Below, piece by piece: positions 16,464 through 25,381 of a stretch of DNA of 64,000 nt. Position 1 is the first letter of the stretch. The number at the start of each line of letters is the position of its first letter. Origin of the DNA: an uncultured Eubacteriales bacterium (lineage in GTDB: Bacteria > Bacillota > Clostridia > Christensenellales > Aristaeellaceae). The notes below the pieces were generated by a model. The model had not been told where the DNA came from, ran no database searches, and saw only the letters and a list, made by a program, of their open reading frames with translations. Both the position numbers and the translations under genes were made by a program. The stretch lies in assembly GCA_900315675.1 (NCBI GenBank), contig OMZY01000005.1, positions 85,248-149,247 of the forward strand, written 5' to 3'.

Positions 16464-16856
16464 CGGTGTGTCCTCCTGCAGTATATTGTTTTCGGCAGAC
16501 GAGGTGCCGCAATGAATGTTTTGTCAGGTTTCATTTTATAGTGAGGAGGGAGGAAGGCACAAGGCACGGAGAAGAGAAGATGAGGACAAAAAAAGCAAAA
16601 AGAGAAGAGAACAATACTTAAAACTGAAGATTGAAAACTGAAAAATGAATAATGGCGGAAAACACAGCTTCCGGAAGGAAGCTGTGTTCAGTAAATTAGT
16701 TAGTTTGGGTCCCGGAAGGGATGACAACAGGATGTGCTGGTGTTCCAAAAGGATCAAAAGACAGAGATGAATTGATATCAGGACTGATTTGGGATATGAT
16801 ACGGGTGAAAGACAAAATGAAAAACATGGGACGCTGTATCGAACGGAGGGGGAAAT
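16464..16856. other. intergenic region with dispersed repeat and hairpin
   Basis: This 393-base gap holds an AT-rich repeat unit (16631-16655, TTGAAAACTGAAAAATGAAT and following bases) shared with 21397-21434 and 35281-35296. It also holds a 12-bp perfect hairpin with GGAA loop. No gene supported; long minus-strand frames here lack codon structure and start sites. Confidence 0.6.
16661..16688. terminator. hairpin, probable terminator
   Basis: AACACAGCTTCC and GGAAGCTGTGTT form a perfect 12-bp stem around GGAA. A short T-run follows on the minus strand only. It may mark the end of transcripts entering from the right. Confidence 0.5.
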
Positions 16857-17165
16857 ATGGGCTGGATTTCCTGGCTGCTGATCGGACTGGCAATCATCGT
16901 GCTGATCTGCCTGGGTGTGGGTGCTTTCAGGGAAAAGCAGGATCCCGGCGCGCATAAAAGCAGGGGAATGATTGCGGGTATTCCCTTTGATCCGGAAAAA
17001 CAGGAGGCGGTAATCCGCAGCTCCATCTGTACCGGGGAAAAGGTGGCGGGATTCAAGAACAAAGAGGACGGGCACTTTACAGAGGTGCTGGTGCTGCGGA
17101 CACCGAAGGATGAACAGTATTTCAAGGATATTTACGGGGTGGAAAAAGTGAAGACAGAGTACTGA
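16857..17165 (+). CDS. small membrane-anchored protein of unknown function
   Basis: 102 residues. ATG 16857 follows ACGGAGGGGG. One N-terminal membrane helix (WLLIGLAIIVLICLGVGAF, residues 6-24) precedes a soluble domain with SSICTGEKVAGFKNKEDGHF and EDEQYF-like acidic turns near the end (KDEQYFKDIYGVEKV). Small proteins with this RSSICTGE...AGF pattern recur in Clostridia and are sometimes labelled aspartate dehydrogenase by transitive annotation, for which I see no support. It stands alone and ends before a bidirectional terminator. Confidence 0.75.
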   Translation: MGWISWLLIGLAIIVLICLGVGAFREKQDPGAHKSRGMIAGIPFDPEKQEAVIRSSICTGEKVAGFKNKEDGHFTEVLVLRTPKDEQYFKDIYGVEKVKTEY

Positions 17166-17199
17166 AAGTACGAATTAATGAATACAGAAAAATAGCGAA

Positions 17200-17232
17200 A
17201 AAACCACTTCCGAGAACTGCGGAAGTGGTTTT
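17200..17232. terminator. bidirectional terminator after the small membrane gene
   Basis: AAAACCACTTCCG and CGGAAGTGGTTTT form a 13-bp stem with loop AGAACTG, with A-run and T-run on the two sides. Confidence 0.75.
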
Positions 17233-17546
17233 GTTGAATTAATGCGGTCTTCGACCGTAGTAAGGGACAGTGTCGTCGCTTTGCGATGACAAATGAAGAA
17301 TTAAGAATGAAGAATGCAGAATGATATAGTGTTTCCGCCTATCATCGTGGGAATGATGAAGTTCCTGTCGGTTTCCCGAACGTGGACGGGCGGGGAGACA
17401 GTGGCTTCGCCAAATGAAGAATTAAGAATGAACAATGCAGAATTATCCGCTGCGGCGGGGGAGATTTCTCGACTCCCTTCGGTCGCTCGAAATGACAGGT
17501 GGAGGCGTAGGCTAAGGCAAAGGATAATGTATGATTAACAATTAAG

Positions 17547-17576
17547 CGGCTGCCGGATGGCAGCCGTTGGTTTTTT
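17547..17576 (+). terminator. terminator facing the mannan operon end
   Basis: CGGCTGCC GGAT GGCAGCCG followed by TTGG and TTTTTT on the plus strand. It would stop plus-strand transcription from entering manA in antisense. Confidence 0.65.
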
Positions 17577-17582
17577 AGTTGC

Positions 17583-18539
17583 TTAAACGGTTTGGGAAAT
17601 AAGAACCCTTCCGGCACCTTCCACAGAAATATCCGGGAGGGCGGCGGGGATGAGGGCGGTCTGCCAGGGGAGCAGAGGAATCCGGTGATCTTCCCAGCAC
17701 AGGGTGCAGCCTTTGGCTGTGGCGGTCAGGAACTGCATTTTGCCGGTGGGAAGGGACAGGCTGCCGTTGAGATCAAAAGCGGAGAGCCGGAAATGGGGAT
17801 CGTCAACCAGCAGGGTGCAACGGCCGCCGGGCAGATCCTCCGTCTTTTCCGTGCGGACGGGAAGGGAATCGACGTTTGAAACAGCGACAGCCTGTTCAAT
17901 GTGCAGCTGGCGGGGCTTACCGTCCTTTCCGATCCGGCCCCAGTCCCAGAGACGGTAGGTGAGATCGCTGGCCTGCTGGATTTCATAGCAGCGGATGCCG
18001 GGGCCCAGGGCATGAATGGTACCGGCAGGAATATAGAACACATCGCCCGCCTGGACTTTTGTGCGGCGCAGACAGCTTTCCAGCTTTCCCGCGTCCAGGA
18101 CGGAACGCAGGGACTGCCCCTGGGTGTTGACACCGTATACCAGCTCGGCTCCGGGCGCGGCGTCCAGGATATACCAGGCTTCGCTTTTGCCGAGTTTTCC
18201 CTCGTGGGAAAGGGCATAGGCGTCATCCGGGTGCACCTGGACCGAAAGGCATTCCCGGGTATCCAGGATCTTCAGCAGCAGCGGGAAGCCGTCCCCGTCC
18301 AGACCGGTGAGGGATTTGCCCCAGAGGGTAAGCATCTCCGGCAGCGTTTTGCCGGCATACTCCCCGCCGGCGACACGGCTTTCCAACCCGGGCAGGGCGG
18401 AAACTTCCAGGCTTTCGCCGGTGATATCCTCCGGAGAATCCTTTCCGAAAAGTTCCTTCAGGGCGTGGCCGCCCCAGGGGGTCTGCGCCCCATGGCGGAA
18501 GGCGGGGGTCATCACAAGCGGACAGACATTCATGCTCAT
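17583..18539 (-). CDS. manA: mannose-6-phosphate isomerase, class I
   Basis: 318 residues from ATG 18539 (AGGAA before it; an in-frame ATG further up lacks a site). It interconverts mannose 6-phosphate and fructose 6-phosphate. Zinc-site motifs are present: QVHPDDAYA (Gln, His), KSEAWYIL (Glu) and GTIHALGPG (His). The length matches short bacterial type I enzymes. It is the last gene of the mannan locus and would feed mannose, after phosphorylation, into glycolysis; mannose 1-phosphate from the GH130 enzymes would need a phosphomannomutase not seen here. A terminator-like hairpin follows. Confidence 0.9.
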   Translation of the reverse strand: MSMNVCPLVMTPAFRHGAQTPWGGHALKELFGKDSPEDITGESLEVSALPGLESRVAGGEYAGKTLPEMLTLWGKSLTGLDGDGFPLLLKILDTRECLSVQVHPDDAYALSHEGKLGKSEAWYILDAAPGAELVYGVNTQGQSLRSVLDAGKLESCLRRTKVQAGDVFYIPAGTIHALGPGIRCYEIQQASDLTYRLWDWGRIGKDGKPRQLHIEQAVAVSNVDSLPVRTEKTEDLPGGRCTLLVDDPHFRLSAFDLNGSLSLPTGKMQFLTATAKGCTLCWEDHRIPLLPWQTALIPAALPDISVEGAGRVLISQTV

Positions 18540-18649
18540 AGCTTTTTTCCTCGTTTTTAACAACAGCAAAGCTCAGGCAGGCGGTATCCGCCTGACAGCG
18601 GTTTTGTTGTTCAGTTTGTTATGCGCGGGTCCGAAAACCCGCAGGATGT

Positions 18650-20155
18650 TTAAAAATCAAAGGGTTCCAGCGGCAGACCGTTCAGCCCGAAGAGGCTGAC
18701 CGGGGCGGCGTAATCGGTCCAGGCATAACGGGCGTGTACAGGACGCTCCGCACCGTCAGCCCGCAGCAGCAGCCGACCGCCGCAAAGTTCCGCCTGCGCA
18801 GGGACATAGCGGCCGTCTGCACCGGCAATTTCCAGCAGGCCGGGAGCGGCGTCCTTCCGGATTTCCACCGGAGCGGACAGAAGCACGGCCAGGACATTGC
18901 CCTCCGGACGGATCCCCTCCGCACGGGGCGAAAGCTCTCCGCCGCCGTACAACATGGCCCCGGCCAGTTCCGCCAGACGTTCGCCCACGGGGCGCTTCGC
19001 GGTGGGATGGATGTTGCCGTATTCACCCTGGTCCAGGAGGCAGATCATGCCGGTACCGGGAACGGCGTCCCGGACCGCTGCCTGCGCCTTGCGGAGCTTG
19101 GGCCAGAGGAAGGTGTCCGCCGCGCCGGAATCGATCCACATGGGAAGCTGGACAAAGAGGAAGGGAAGATCCTCCTCCCGGAACCAGGTCCGCCAGGTGC
19201 GGATGAGCAGGGTGAACAACTCATCATAATGATCAGTCTTGGTTGTGTCCTCCTCGCCCTGGTAGAAGAGAACGCCGGTGACGGTGACGGGAATAATTTC
19301 CCGTACCATGGTTTCCGCCAGCCCGCCGGGGCGGTAGGGAGAACCGGGACCCGCGGGCGGATTCCAGGGAACAAGGCCGCAGGCGGCGATCACATCGTTC
19401 CAGGGCACACCGGGGTGCTCATGCTTATACTTTTCCACGGTGAGGTTCCAGGCACCGAAGGTATCCTGGAACTGTTTTTCCTCTGCCAGCCAGGTCTCCA
19501 TGCTTTTGCCGCCGGCCAGCGCGGCATAATCCTCCAGATAGCGGGTGCCTTCCGGATCAGTCCGGAGGGTTTCCTCATCCATCCAGCAGGTGACGGAGGT
19601 GCCGCCCCAGTAGCAGCCGATGATCCCTACGGGGATATCCGGCATCCGCTCCCGGAGCTTCGCGGCGAAGAAATACGCCACCGCGCTGTTTACGCCGCCG
19701 TTTCCGGGGGAGATGGCCTGCCAGCGGGTGCTGTCATTGGCCTGGCGGTGTTCGGGACCGGAAATGGCAATCTTCGGCACATTGAAGAAGCGAAGCAGCG
19801 GATCCTGATACTGCCGGATGAGCTCCGGGCCTTCATCCGCGTTGCGGAGTTCCAGTTCCATATTGCTCTGGCCCCCGGCCAGGAAGACCTCGCCGATTGC
19901 CACGTCTTCCGCCTCAGCCAGTTCCGCTCCTGCACAGAAGACCAGCCGGCAGCCCGTCTGCGCTTCCTGCGGGGGAAGGGTGACGAGAAAACGGCCTTCT
20001 TCCACCGGAGCGGAGTTTTCACCCAGCAGGGCACCCTCCCGGCTGATCAGCCGGACGGTCACAGCCGGAACGCCGGAGGCGGAACCGAAGATCCGGATCT
20101 CCTTGCGTCTGCACAGCACCGCACCGTCGGTGAACAGGGAAGCCGGTTTCAGCAT
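18650..20155 (-). CDS. sialate O-acetylesterase-like SGNH hydrolase
   Basis: 501 residues, starting 4 bases after the GH130 gene stop. The catalytic serine motif VFLAGGQSNMELE is at about residues 91-103, and GIIGCYWGGTSVTCWM lies near 175-190. A later pair DQGEYGNIHPTAKRPVGERL supplies the Asp/His block. These are the signatures of the sialate O-acetylesterase/DUF303 group. No signal peptide, so it would act on imported sugars. In this operon the likely job is removing acetyl groups from manno-oligosaccharides before phosphorolysis, which is inference from context; sialic acid genes are absent. Confidence 0.85.
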   Translation of the reverse strand: MLKPASLFTDGAVLCRRKEIRIFGSASGVPAVTVRLISREGALLGENSAPVEEGRFLVTLPPQEAQTGCRLVFCAGAELAEAEDVAIGEVFLAGGQSNMELELRNADEGPELIRQYQDPLLRFFNVPKIAISGPEHRQANDSTRWQAISPGNGGVNSAVAYFFAAKLRERMPDIPVGIIGCYWGGTSVTCWMDEETLRTDPEGTRYLEDYAALAGGKSMETWLAEEKQFQDTFGAWNLTVEKYKHEHPGVPWNDVIAACGLVPWNPPAGPGSPYRPGGLAETMVREIIPVTVTGVLFYQGEEDTTKTDHYDELFTLLIRTWRTWFREEDLPFLFVQLPMWIDSGAADTFLWPKLRKAQAAVRDAVPGTGMICLLDQGEYGNIHPTAKRPVGERLAELAGAMLYGGGELSPRAEGIRPEGNVLAVLLSAPVEIRKDAAPGLLEIAGADGRYVPAQAELCGGRLLLRADGAERPVHARYAWTDYAAPVSLFGLNGLPLEPFDF

Positions 20156-20159
20156 GGAC

Positions 20160-21338
20160 TTACCTTCTTTCCTTCAGGTATTCCAGGTTGGCGCGGATCA
20201 GGTCCGCGCGCTGACGTACGCAGTCCGCGCTGCGCAGGGGATCCTCCGGCGTGTTGAACACATAGTCCTTCAGCCGATCCAGATCCGTTTCCGCCACATG
20301 CATGCGGGTATCGGAGGAGGCATAGTAGATATACACTTTGCCGTCATCATCCACGATGGCACCGTTGGTGAAGACCACATTGCTGACGTCGCCGGTACGC
20401 TCCCGCCCGAGAGGTCCGAGCAGCACGCCGGAGGGCTCCGCAATGAGCCGGGACGGATCATCCAGGGCTGTCGCGAAGGCATAGAGCACATACCGCAGTC
20501 CGGCGGCGGTGTTCCGTACGCCGTGGGCGATATGGATCCAGCCGCGGTCCGTTTTGATCGGCACAGCGCCCGCACCGTTCTTGGACTCGGTCAGGGTGTG
20601 GTACTTCCGGCGGGAAATGATCTTTTCCTTATCGATCACCGGGCGGGTGATATCGCTGCACAGGCCGAAGCCGATACCGCCGCCGGAACCCGTTTCGATA
20701 AAGTCATCCATGGGACGGGTATAGAAGGCATACTGACCGTTCACAAACTCCGGATGCAGCACCACATTCCGCTGCTGGGGAGAATTGAGAGTGATCAGGT
20801 TGGGCAGGCGCTCCCAATGCTCAAGATCTCTGGTCCGGACAATGCCGGCTGCGGCCACAGCGGCGGAAAGATCCGCACTGTGGGTATCTTTGCTTTCGGA
20901 GCAGAAGACGCCGTAGATCCAGCCGTCCTCATGCGCAGTGAGGCGCATGTCGTAGACGTTGGTTTCCTGCTGGACCGTATCCGGAAGGATGACGGGATAA
21001 TCCCGGAAACGGAAGCCTTCGGTCGGGCTGTCGCTTTCCGCCACGGCGAAGAAGCTTTTCCGGTCCATGCCCTCCACCCGGACGACCAGGCAGTACCTGC
21101 CGTTCAGTTTGATGGCGCCGCTGTTCATCGTCGCGTTGACGCCCAGGCGCTGCATCATGAAGGGATTGGTTTCCGGGTTCGCGTCATACATCCAGAAGGG
21201 CGGGATATGCTCCCGGGTCAGGACGGGATTGCGGTAACGGGTAAAGAGTCCGTTGTAGAAGTGCTCGTCCGCCGGATTGGGGCGGGAGAGGAGACGCTCG
21301 TAGGACTCCATGAGGGAAGAAAAGCTGCGTTTTTTCAT
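20160..21338 (-). CDS. GH130 4-O-beta-D-mannosyl-D-glucose phosphorylase
   Basis: 392 residues. It has the GH130 subfamily 1 pattern: [17 protein letters not shown] near the N-terminus, [25 protein letters not shown] and the catalytic-Asp motif [16 protein letters not shown] (about residues 132-147). These closely follow the Ruminococcus albus RaMP1-type enzyme as I recall it. Reaction: mannosyl-glucose plus phosphate to mannose 1-phosphate plus glucose, in the cytosol. It works with the 2-epimerase at 24027, which makes mannosyl-glucose from mannobiose. A 610-base repeat-filled gap separates it from the upstream GH130 gene, so it may have its own transcription or depend on readthrough. Confidence 0.92.
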   Translation of the reverse strand: MKKRSFSSLMESYERLLSRPNPADEHFYNGLFTRYRNPVLTREHIPPFWMYDANPETNPFMMQRLGVNATMNSGAIKLNGRYCLVVRVEGMDRKSFFAVAESDSPTEGFRFRDYPVILPDTVQQETNVYDMRLTAHEDGWIYGVFCSESKDTHSADLSAAVAAAGIVRTRDLEHWERLPNLITLNSPQQRNVVLHPEFVNGQYAFYTRPMDDFIETGSGGGIGFGLCSDITRPVIDKEKIISRRKYHTLTESKNGAGAVPIKTDRGWIHIAHGVRNTAAGLRYVLYAFATALDDPSRLIAEPSGVLLGPLGRERTGDVSNVVFTNGAIVDDDGKVYIYYASSDTRMHVAETDLDRLKDYVFNTPEDPLRSADCVRQRADLIRANLEYLKERR

Positions 21339-21948
21339 ACGATATCCTTGTCTATTAATTCAGAATTCAGGATGATCCGCTGCAGCGGAGAACTACTGAA
21401 AACTGAAAAATGAAAACTTAAAAATGAATAATGGTGGATGAATGACTTTGTCATTCTTGTGAATTGGTACGAAGGGGATTCTTCGACGCGCCCGCAAGCG
21501 GGCTTGCTCAGGATGACATACAGACGCAATGGTGTTCCGGATGCGTTGAAGGTTTACATCTCCGGAGGAGATTTCTCCACGCGGGCACTATGTGCCCTTG
21601 GTCGAAATGACACACTAAACGTACTGTTGTTCCGAATAACGTTCGAGGTCCTTCGACTGCGCTCCCTACGTACCGCTTGCTCAGGATGACATTCTATAAT
21701 GTTGAGATTCTTCGACGCGCCCGCTTCGTTTGTCCGCAACCTCAGTCGGTACGACTGCCCACTGGGCAGCTCGCTTGCTTCGGTTGACCTCAGCTCTGAC
21801 GAGATTTCTGCCACTGGCAGTCCTCAGAGCTTCGCCCTGCTCAGAATGACATCCATACGCAGTGGTGTTCCTTTGAAGCGGTTGGAAGAATTCAGAATTC
21901 TTCATTTTTCATTCTTCATTCTTCATTTCACAATTACTGATTCGGGAA
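21339..21948. repeat. cluster of dispersed intergenic repeats inside the mannan locus
   Basis: 610 bases with no gene. It contains an AT-rich unit (21397-21434), several palindromic units built on CTTCGAC...GCTTGCTCAGGATGACA (about 21480-21519 and 21649-21693), and a variant with GAGATTTCTCCACGCGGGC...TCGAAATGACA (about 21566-21612). Near 21890-21935 there is a GAATTCTTCATTTTTCATTC stretch. The unit at 21649-21693 recurs at 35299-35343 with one difference in 45 bases. Their insertion between two GH130 genes separates the operon into two blocks. Confidence 0.7.
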
Positions 21949-22980
21949 TCAGTAATTGTGCTTCGCTTCATCGTCGCCGGGATGCAGGACGCTGTGATCC
22001 TTGATGTAGTTCACGACCGCGTCGACGGTGGTGAAGGCCAGGCCGACATGGGTGTCCGCCGCGCCGTAGTAGATGGCGATGCGGCCGGTATCTCCGTCCT
22101 GCAGGGTGGCGCAGGGGAAGACCACGTTGGGCACGAAGCCGCTGACTTCATAGGGTTCTTCCGGCGTGAGCAGATAATTGGAGCAGCGGTACAGGACCTT
22201 GCTGGGCTCGTTGATGTCCAGGATGGCGCCGCCCATGGAATACACAAAGCCGTTGCAGGTGGAGCTGACGCCATGGTAGAACAGCAGCCAGCCTTCGGTG
22301 GTTTCAATGGGAGCCGCGCCGGCACCGATCTTGACGCCCTGCCACCATTCTCCGCCGCTGCCCATCACATGGCGGTGTTTGCCCCAGTAGACCATGTCCG
22401 GGCTCTCGCTGAGGAAGATATCGCCGAAGGGTGTGTGGCCGCTGTCGGAAGGACGGGAGAAGAGACGGAAGGTTCCGTTGATCTTCCGGGGGAAGAGCAC
22501 GGCGTTCCGGTTGAAGGGAATGAAGGGATTCTCCAGGCGGGTGAAGGTTTTGAAATCCTTCGTCTTCGCCATGCCGATGGAGGCACCGTGGAAATCGCCG
22601 CACCAGATGATGTAATAGGTGTCCTCTACCTTGACGAGGCGGGGATCATAGGCATAGTGGGGCATCATGGGGCTGCCGTCCTCATCGGTGAAGGGAACCT
22701 TTTCCCGTTCCACGTCCCAGTGGATACCGTCTTTGGAATGTCCCAGGTAAACATAGGGAACGCCGTTGACCTGCTCGCCCCGGAGCACCGCGATATAGCC
22801 GTCTTCCCACGGCACCACGGCGCTGTTGAAAATGCGGGCGATTTCCGGCGTGGGGTTACGGCCCAGCACCGGGTTTTCAGAATAACGCCAGACGGGGGTC
22901 TCCGTTTTCAGATCCGCAGGCCGATCCTGCCAGGGAATGGAAGGAAGAGAGCCGACATTAAGCATTTTGATTTCAGACAT
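21949..22980 (-). CDS. GH130 beta-1,4-mannooligosaccharide phosphorylase
   Basis: 343 residues from ATG 22980 (AAAGGAG, 8 bases). GH130 subfamily 2 features: RYSENPVLGRNPTPEIARIF, AVLRGEQVNGVPYVYLGHS, the catalytic-Asp region HYAYDPRLVKVEDTYYIIW (about residues 104-122) and GSGGEWWQGVKIGAGAAPIE. The enzyme cleaves mannose from the non-reducing end of manno-oligosaccharides with phosphate, giving mannose 1-phosphate. It is cytosolic and part of the imported-mannan pathway, downstream of the LacI gene. It resembles R. albus RaMP2-type enzymes in motif order. Confidence 0.92.
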   Translation of the reverse strand: MSEIKMLNVGSLPSIPWQDRPADLKTETPVWRYSENPVLGRNPTPEIARIFNSAVVPWEDGYIAVLRGEQVNGVPYVYLGHSKDGIHWDVEREKVPFTDEDGSPMMPHYAYDPRLVKVEDTYYIIWCGDFHGASIGMAKTKDFKTFTRLENPFIPFNRNAVLFPRKINGTFRLFSRPSDSGHTPFGDIFLSESPDMVYWGKHRHVMGSGGEWWQGVKIGAGAAPIETTEGWLLFYHGVSSTCNGFVYSMGGAILDINEPSKVLYRCSNYLLTPEEPYEVSGFVPNVVFPCATLQDGDTGRIAIYYGAADTHVGLAFTTVDAVVNYIKDHSVLHPGDDEAKHNY

Positions 22981-22999
22981 TGTAATTACTCCTTTAGAC

Positions 23000-23031
23000 A
23001 AATGAAGAATTAAGAATGAAGAATGAAGAAT
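23000..23031. repeat. copy of AT-rich dispersed repeat
   Basis: AAATGAAGAATTAAGAATGA followed by AGAATGAAGAAT, the same unit as at 17291 and 17411. It lies directly upstream of the GH130 gene ribosome site. Confidence 0.6.
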
Positions 23032-23095
23032 TATTAGCTACTGAGACCATATTTCTGAGTGATAAACAGAATGATGAAAAGTATTCATTCTGAAT

Positions 23096-24112
23096 TCATA
23101 ATTCTGAATTGGTACAGGGAATCTCCGAGTCTCTGTACACCGGCTGTCCGCCGACAACGAGGCGGCCGAAGGGCTTCTGGACGCCCGCACAGCGCTCCAG
23201 CAGGGACTTGATGGCCAGCTCGATCATGCCGTTTGTATCGATGCGGAAGGTGCTGAGCGGCACATCGCCGGGACCGCCGAGGGGGAAATCGTCGAATCCG
23301 GTAACGGAGACATCCTGCGGCACCCGCAGACCTTTTTCCCGGAGCAGGCGGATGACCATCCGGGCGGTGATGTCGCAGTTGCAGACAAAAGCGGTAGGCA
23401 GTTCCTCCGGCAGGACCGGATCCACCAGGCCGCCCGTCAGGCCGCGGTCCGGAAGGATCCACTCCTCACGAACCTGCAGGTCGTTGAGCAGCATGGCCCG
23501 GTAGTAACCCAGGAAACGGTCCATGATACTGCTGGTGGCCTTGATGTTGCCGACGAAGCCGATCTCGGTATGGCCGCGGCGGATCAGGTGGCTGGTCAGC
23601 CGGTAGGCACCGTAGCTGTTGTCGCTGGCCACGGCGTCGGCGTTGGCCTGCTCATCATAGAAATCCAGGAACACGATGGGAACGCCCGCCTGGGCGATCT
23701 TGCGGTAATAGGCCTTGGACGGCTCGCCCAGGAGGATCAGCCCGTCCGCGTGGCCGGAGGTCATCAGGTTGGGAAGGGTCAGCTGCCTCTCGTTTTCAGG
23801 GGACAGCATTTCCAACAGGCCGAAATGACCCATGTCCGCCAGCTTCTTGATGAGCTGCTTGCAGAGGATGGCGTAGAAGGAATCCGGCTCAAAATACCGG
23901 TCCGGGATCAGAATGCCGATCTCCAGATGCTCCCGGAGAACCAGCCGGTTTCCCCGCGGGTATTCATAACCCATCTCATCCGCTTTTTTCAGAATCTTTG
24001 AGCGAAGCTTCTCGCTCATGCCGGACTTACCCGCCAGCGCCTTGGAAACCGTGACCGCGCTGGTCCCCACCGCCTTGGCGATGTCCCGCATTGTTGCTTT
24101 CCTGTCTGCCAA
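23096..24112 (-). CDS. LacI-family transcriptional regulator
   Basis: About 338 residues if started at TTG 24112; ATG 24091 with AGGAA upstream is the alternative. The helix-turn-helix TMRDIAKAVGTSAVTVSKAL is at residues about 7-26, followed by the hinge region and a periplasmic-binding-protein-like effector domain (GLILLGEPSKAYY, VTGFDDFPLGGPGDVPLSTF). It is placed inside the mannan operon, after the epimerase and before GH130, so it most likely senses a manno-oligosaccharide and represses the locus. GGTTAAC-based sites at 28729-28744, 28874-28897 and around the epimerase start are candidate operators. Its start lies inside the upstream gene in another frame. Confidence 0.9.
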   Translation of the reverse strand: MADRKATMRDIAKAVGTSAVTVSKALAGKSGMSEKLRSKILKKADEMGYEYPRGNRLVLREHLEIGILIPDRYFEPDSFYAILCKQLIKKLADMGHFGLLEMLSPENERQLTLPNLMTSGHADGLILLGEPSKAYYRKIAQAGVPIVFLDFYDEQANADAVASDNSYGAYRLTSHLIRRGHTEIGFVGNIKATSSIMDRFLGYYRAMLLNDLQVREEWILPDRGLTGGLVDPVLPEELPTAFVCNCDITARMVIRLLREKGLRVPQDVSVTGFDDFPLGGPGDVPLSTFRIDTNGMIELAIKSLLERCAGVQKPFGRLVVGGQPVYRDSEIPCTNSEL

Positions 24113-25316
24113 TTGCTCCAGTCCTTTCTCCTGCTCCGGCGTATTCACCAATCAGCCGGAGACACATTCTTCCGTTGTGGTACGGGCACTTCCACTCGTC
24201 CGCCTCGGGCTTGCCGAGGGAAGCACCGCTTTCGTCCAGTTCGTTGAACCATTCGCCGCCGTCCCGGGGATCCACAAAGACCCTGCGGATATAATCCCAC
24301 TGCTGCATCATCCGCTCCAGCCAGACCGGATCTCCCGTGAGACGGAGGCCGAAGTCAAAGCCCAGCATGGTTTCCGCCTGGGGCCACCAGGCCCGGTAGG
24401 TGCTTGCCTCGCCGTTTACGGATTCATAGAGAAGCCCGCGGTCCGAAAGGCCGCGTTCTGTGACGCTGCGCAGCAGCTCCAGGCACATGGCCCGGTAAGG
24501 GGCGCGATCCTCCGCTTTGAGGATCAGGGTTTCCGCAGCGTCCCAGAGCAGCCAGGCGGCCTCAATATCATGGCCGTAGCTCTGCATGTCCAGCAGGGGA
24601 CGCCAGGAAGCGTCGAAAAACACCTCCAGGCGGCGCTTTACCGGATTCATGATCTGCTTCAGGCATTGCTGCAGGCCGGCTTTTCCGGCAAGACGGACCT
24701 GCTCATCCGGACGGGCACGGTACAGCTCCGCATAGGCTTCGATGACATGCAGGAGCGTGTTCATGGTCCGGGAGGCAAGCACGCCGTTCTCGCTCAGCTT
24801 TTCATTGCTTTCCGGCGTGAAATCCGCCTTCTGCGCTTCCAGGTAGCCGCCCTTGTCCCGGCATTTTGTTTCCATAACCCGGAACAGGGAACGGGCCCTG
24901 TCCAGCGCCCCGGGATTGCCCGTAAGCCGGTAATAGGCCGCCAGCCCGTAGACGGCGAAGGCCTGACAGTAGGTATGCTTGGTTGTATCCGCCGGTTTGC
25001 CGTCATAGGTGACAGACCAGAACAGGCCGCCGTTTTCCGGATCCCCGAAGCGGTCCAGGAAACGGTAGGCATGATCCGCGTACACCCGCAGGTCCGGCCG
25101 CTTCAGCACGGCGGAGGCAACGGAAAAGAACCACAGGATCCGGCTGTTCAGGATGCAGCCCTTGTCTGCCTTCCGGTTCAGCTGTAAATCACTCCCGACA
25201 TATCCGTAATAACCGCCGTAAGCGTTGTCTTTCAAGGCTTCCCAGAAAGGAAGAATCTTCTGCTCCAGGTGCTCGCGGATTTCGGATATAAACACGGGGG
25301 ATTCTTTGTTAACCAT
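24027..25316 (-). CDS. AGE-family cellobiose/mannobiose 2-epimerase
   Basis: About 429 residues from ATG 25316 (GAGG 9 bases upstream; ATG 25337 lacks a site). It has the alpha/alpha-barrel motifs of this family: NAYGGYYGYVG, RILWFFSVASAV, SYGHDIEAAWLLWDAAE (catalytic His) and EWKCPYHNGRMCLRLI (second catalytic His). It converts beta-1,4-mannobiose to mannosyl-glucose, supplying the GH130 enzyme at 20160. Homologues I know end soon after the HNGRMCL motif. Here the frame runs on for about 35 codons of low-complexity, GC-driven sequence that overlaps the LacI gene by 86 bases, suggesting loss of the original stop. Confidence 0.9.
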   Translation of the reverse strand: MVNKESPVFISEIREHLEQKILPFWEALKDNAYGGYYGYVGSDLQLNRKADKGCILNSRILWFFSVASAVLKRPDLRVYADHAYRFLDRFGDPENGGLFWSVTYDGKPADTTKHTYCQAFAVYGLAAYYRLTGNPGALDRARSLFRVMETKCRDKGGYLEAQKADFTPESNEKLSENGVLASRTMNTLLHVIEAYAELYRARPDEQVRLAGKAGLQQCLKQIMNPVKRRLEVFFDASWRPLLDMQSYGHDIEAAWLLWDAAETLILKAEDRAPYRAMCLELLRSVTERGLSDRGLLYESVNGEASTYRAWWPQAETMLGFDFGLRLTGDPVWLERMMQQWDYIRRVFVDPRDGGEWFNELDESGASLGKPEADEWKCPYHNGRMCLRLIGEYAGAGERTGAIGRQESNNAGHRQGGGDQRGHGFQGAGG

Positions 25317-25381
25317 ACTGTTAACCTCACGCTTCATTATAAGGAAAAGACGGATTATGTCAATTGAGGCAGGGAAGAGAA

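Larger units (their letters stand above)
17166..17582. repeat. repeat-rich intergenic region
   Basis: Two copies of an AAATGAAGAATTAAGAATGA-type unit (17291-17323 and 17411-17442) flank sequence without a gene. An imperfect palindromic unit reads GATTTCTCGACTCCCTTCGG and continues to CGAAATGACA (about 17462-17499). Related units occur at 21339-21948, 23000-23031 and 35281-35343, so these are dispersed repeats of this genome. Confidence 0.6.

Noticed and set aside
14598-16541. Long plus-strand frame of 647 codons opposite the esterase
   Set aside because: The minus strand holds a clear alpha/beta hydrolase; the plus frame has no motif and starts inside the attenuator.
16536-17075. Minus-strand frame of 179 codons over the gap and the small membrane gene
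   Set aside because: No start site; low-complexity Ser/Leu content from AT-rich repeats; the plus-strand gene at 16857 is better supported.
18734-20257. Plus-strand frames opposite the acetylesterase and GH130 genes
   Set aside because: Antisense of well-supported enzymes with catalytic motifs; no independent signals.
21339-21948. Possible CRISPR array or small genes between GH130 genes
   Set aside because: The repeats are irregular in length and spacing with no unique equal-length spacers; they match dispersed intergenic repeats elsewhere in the window.
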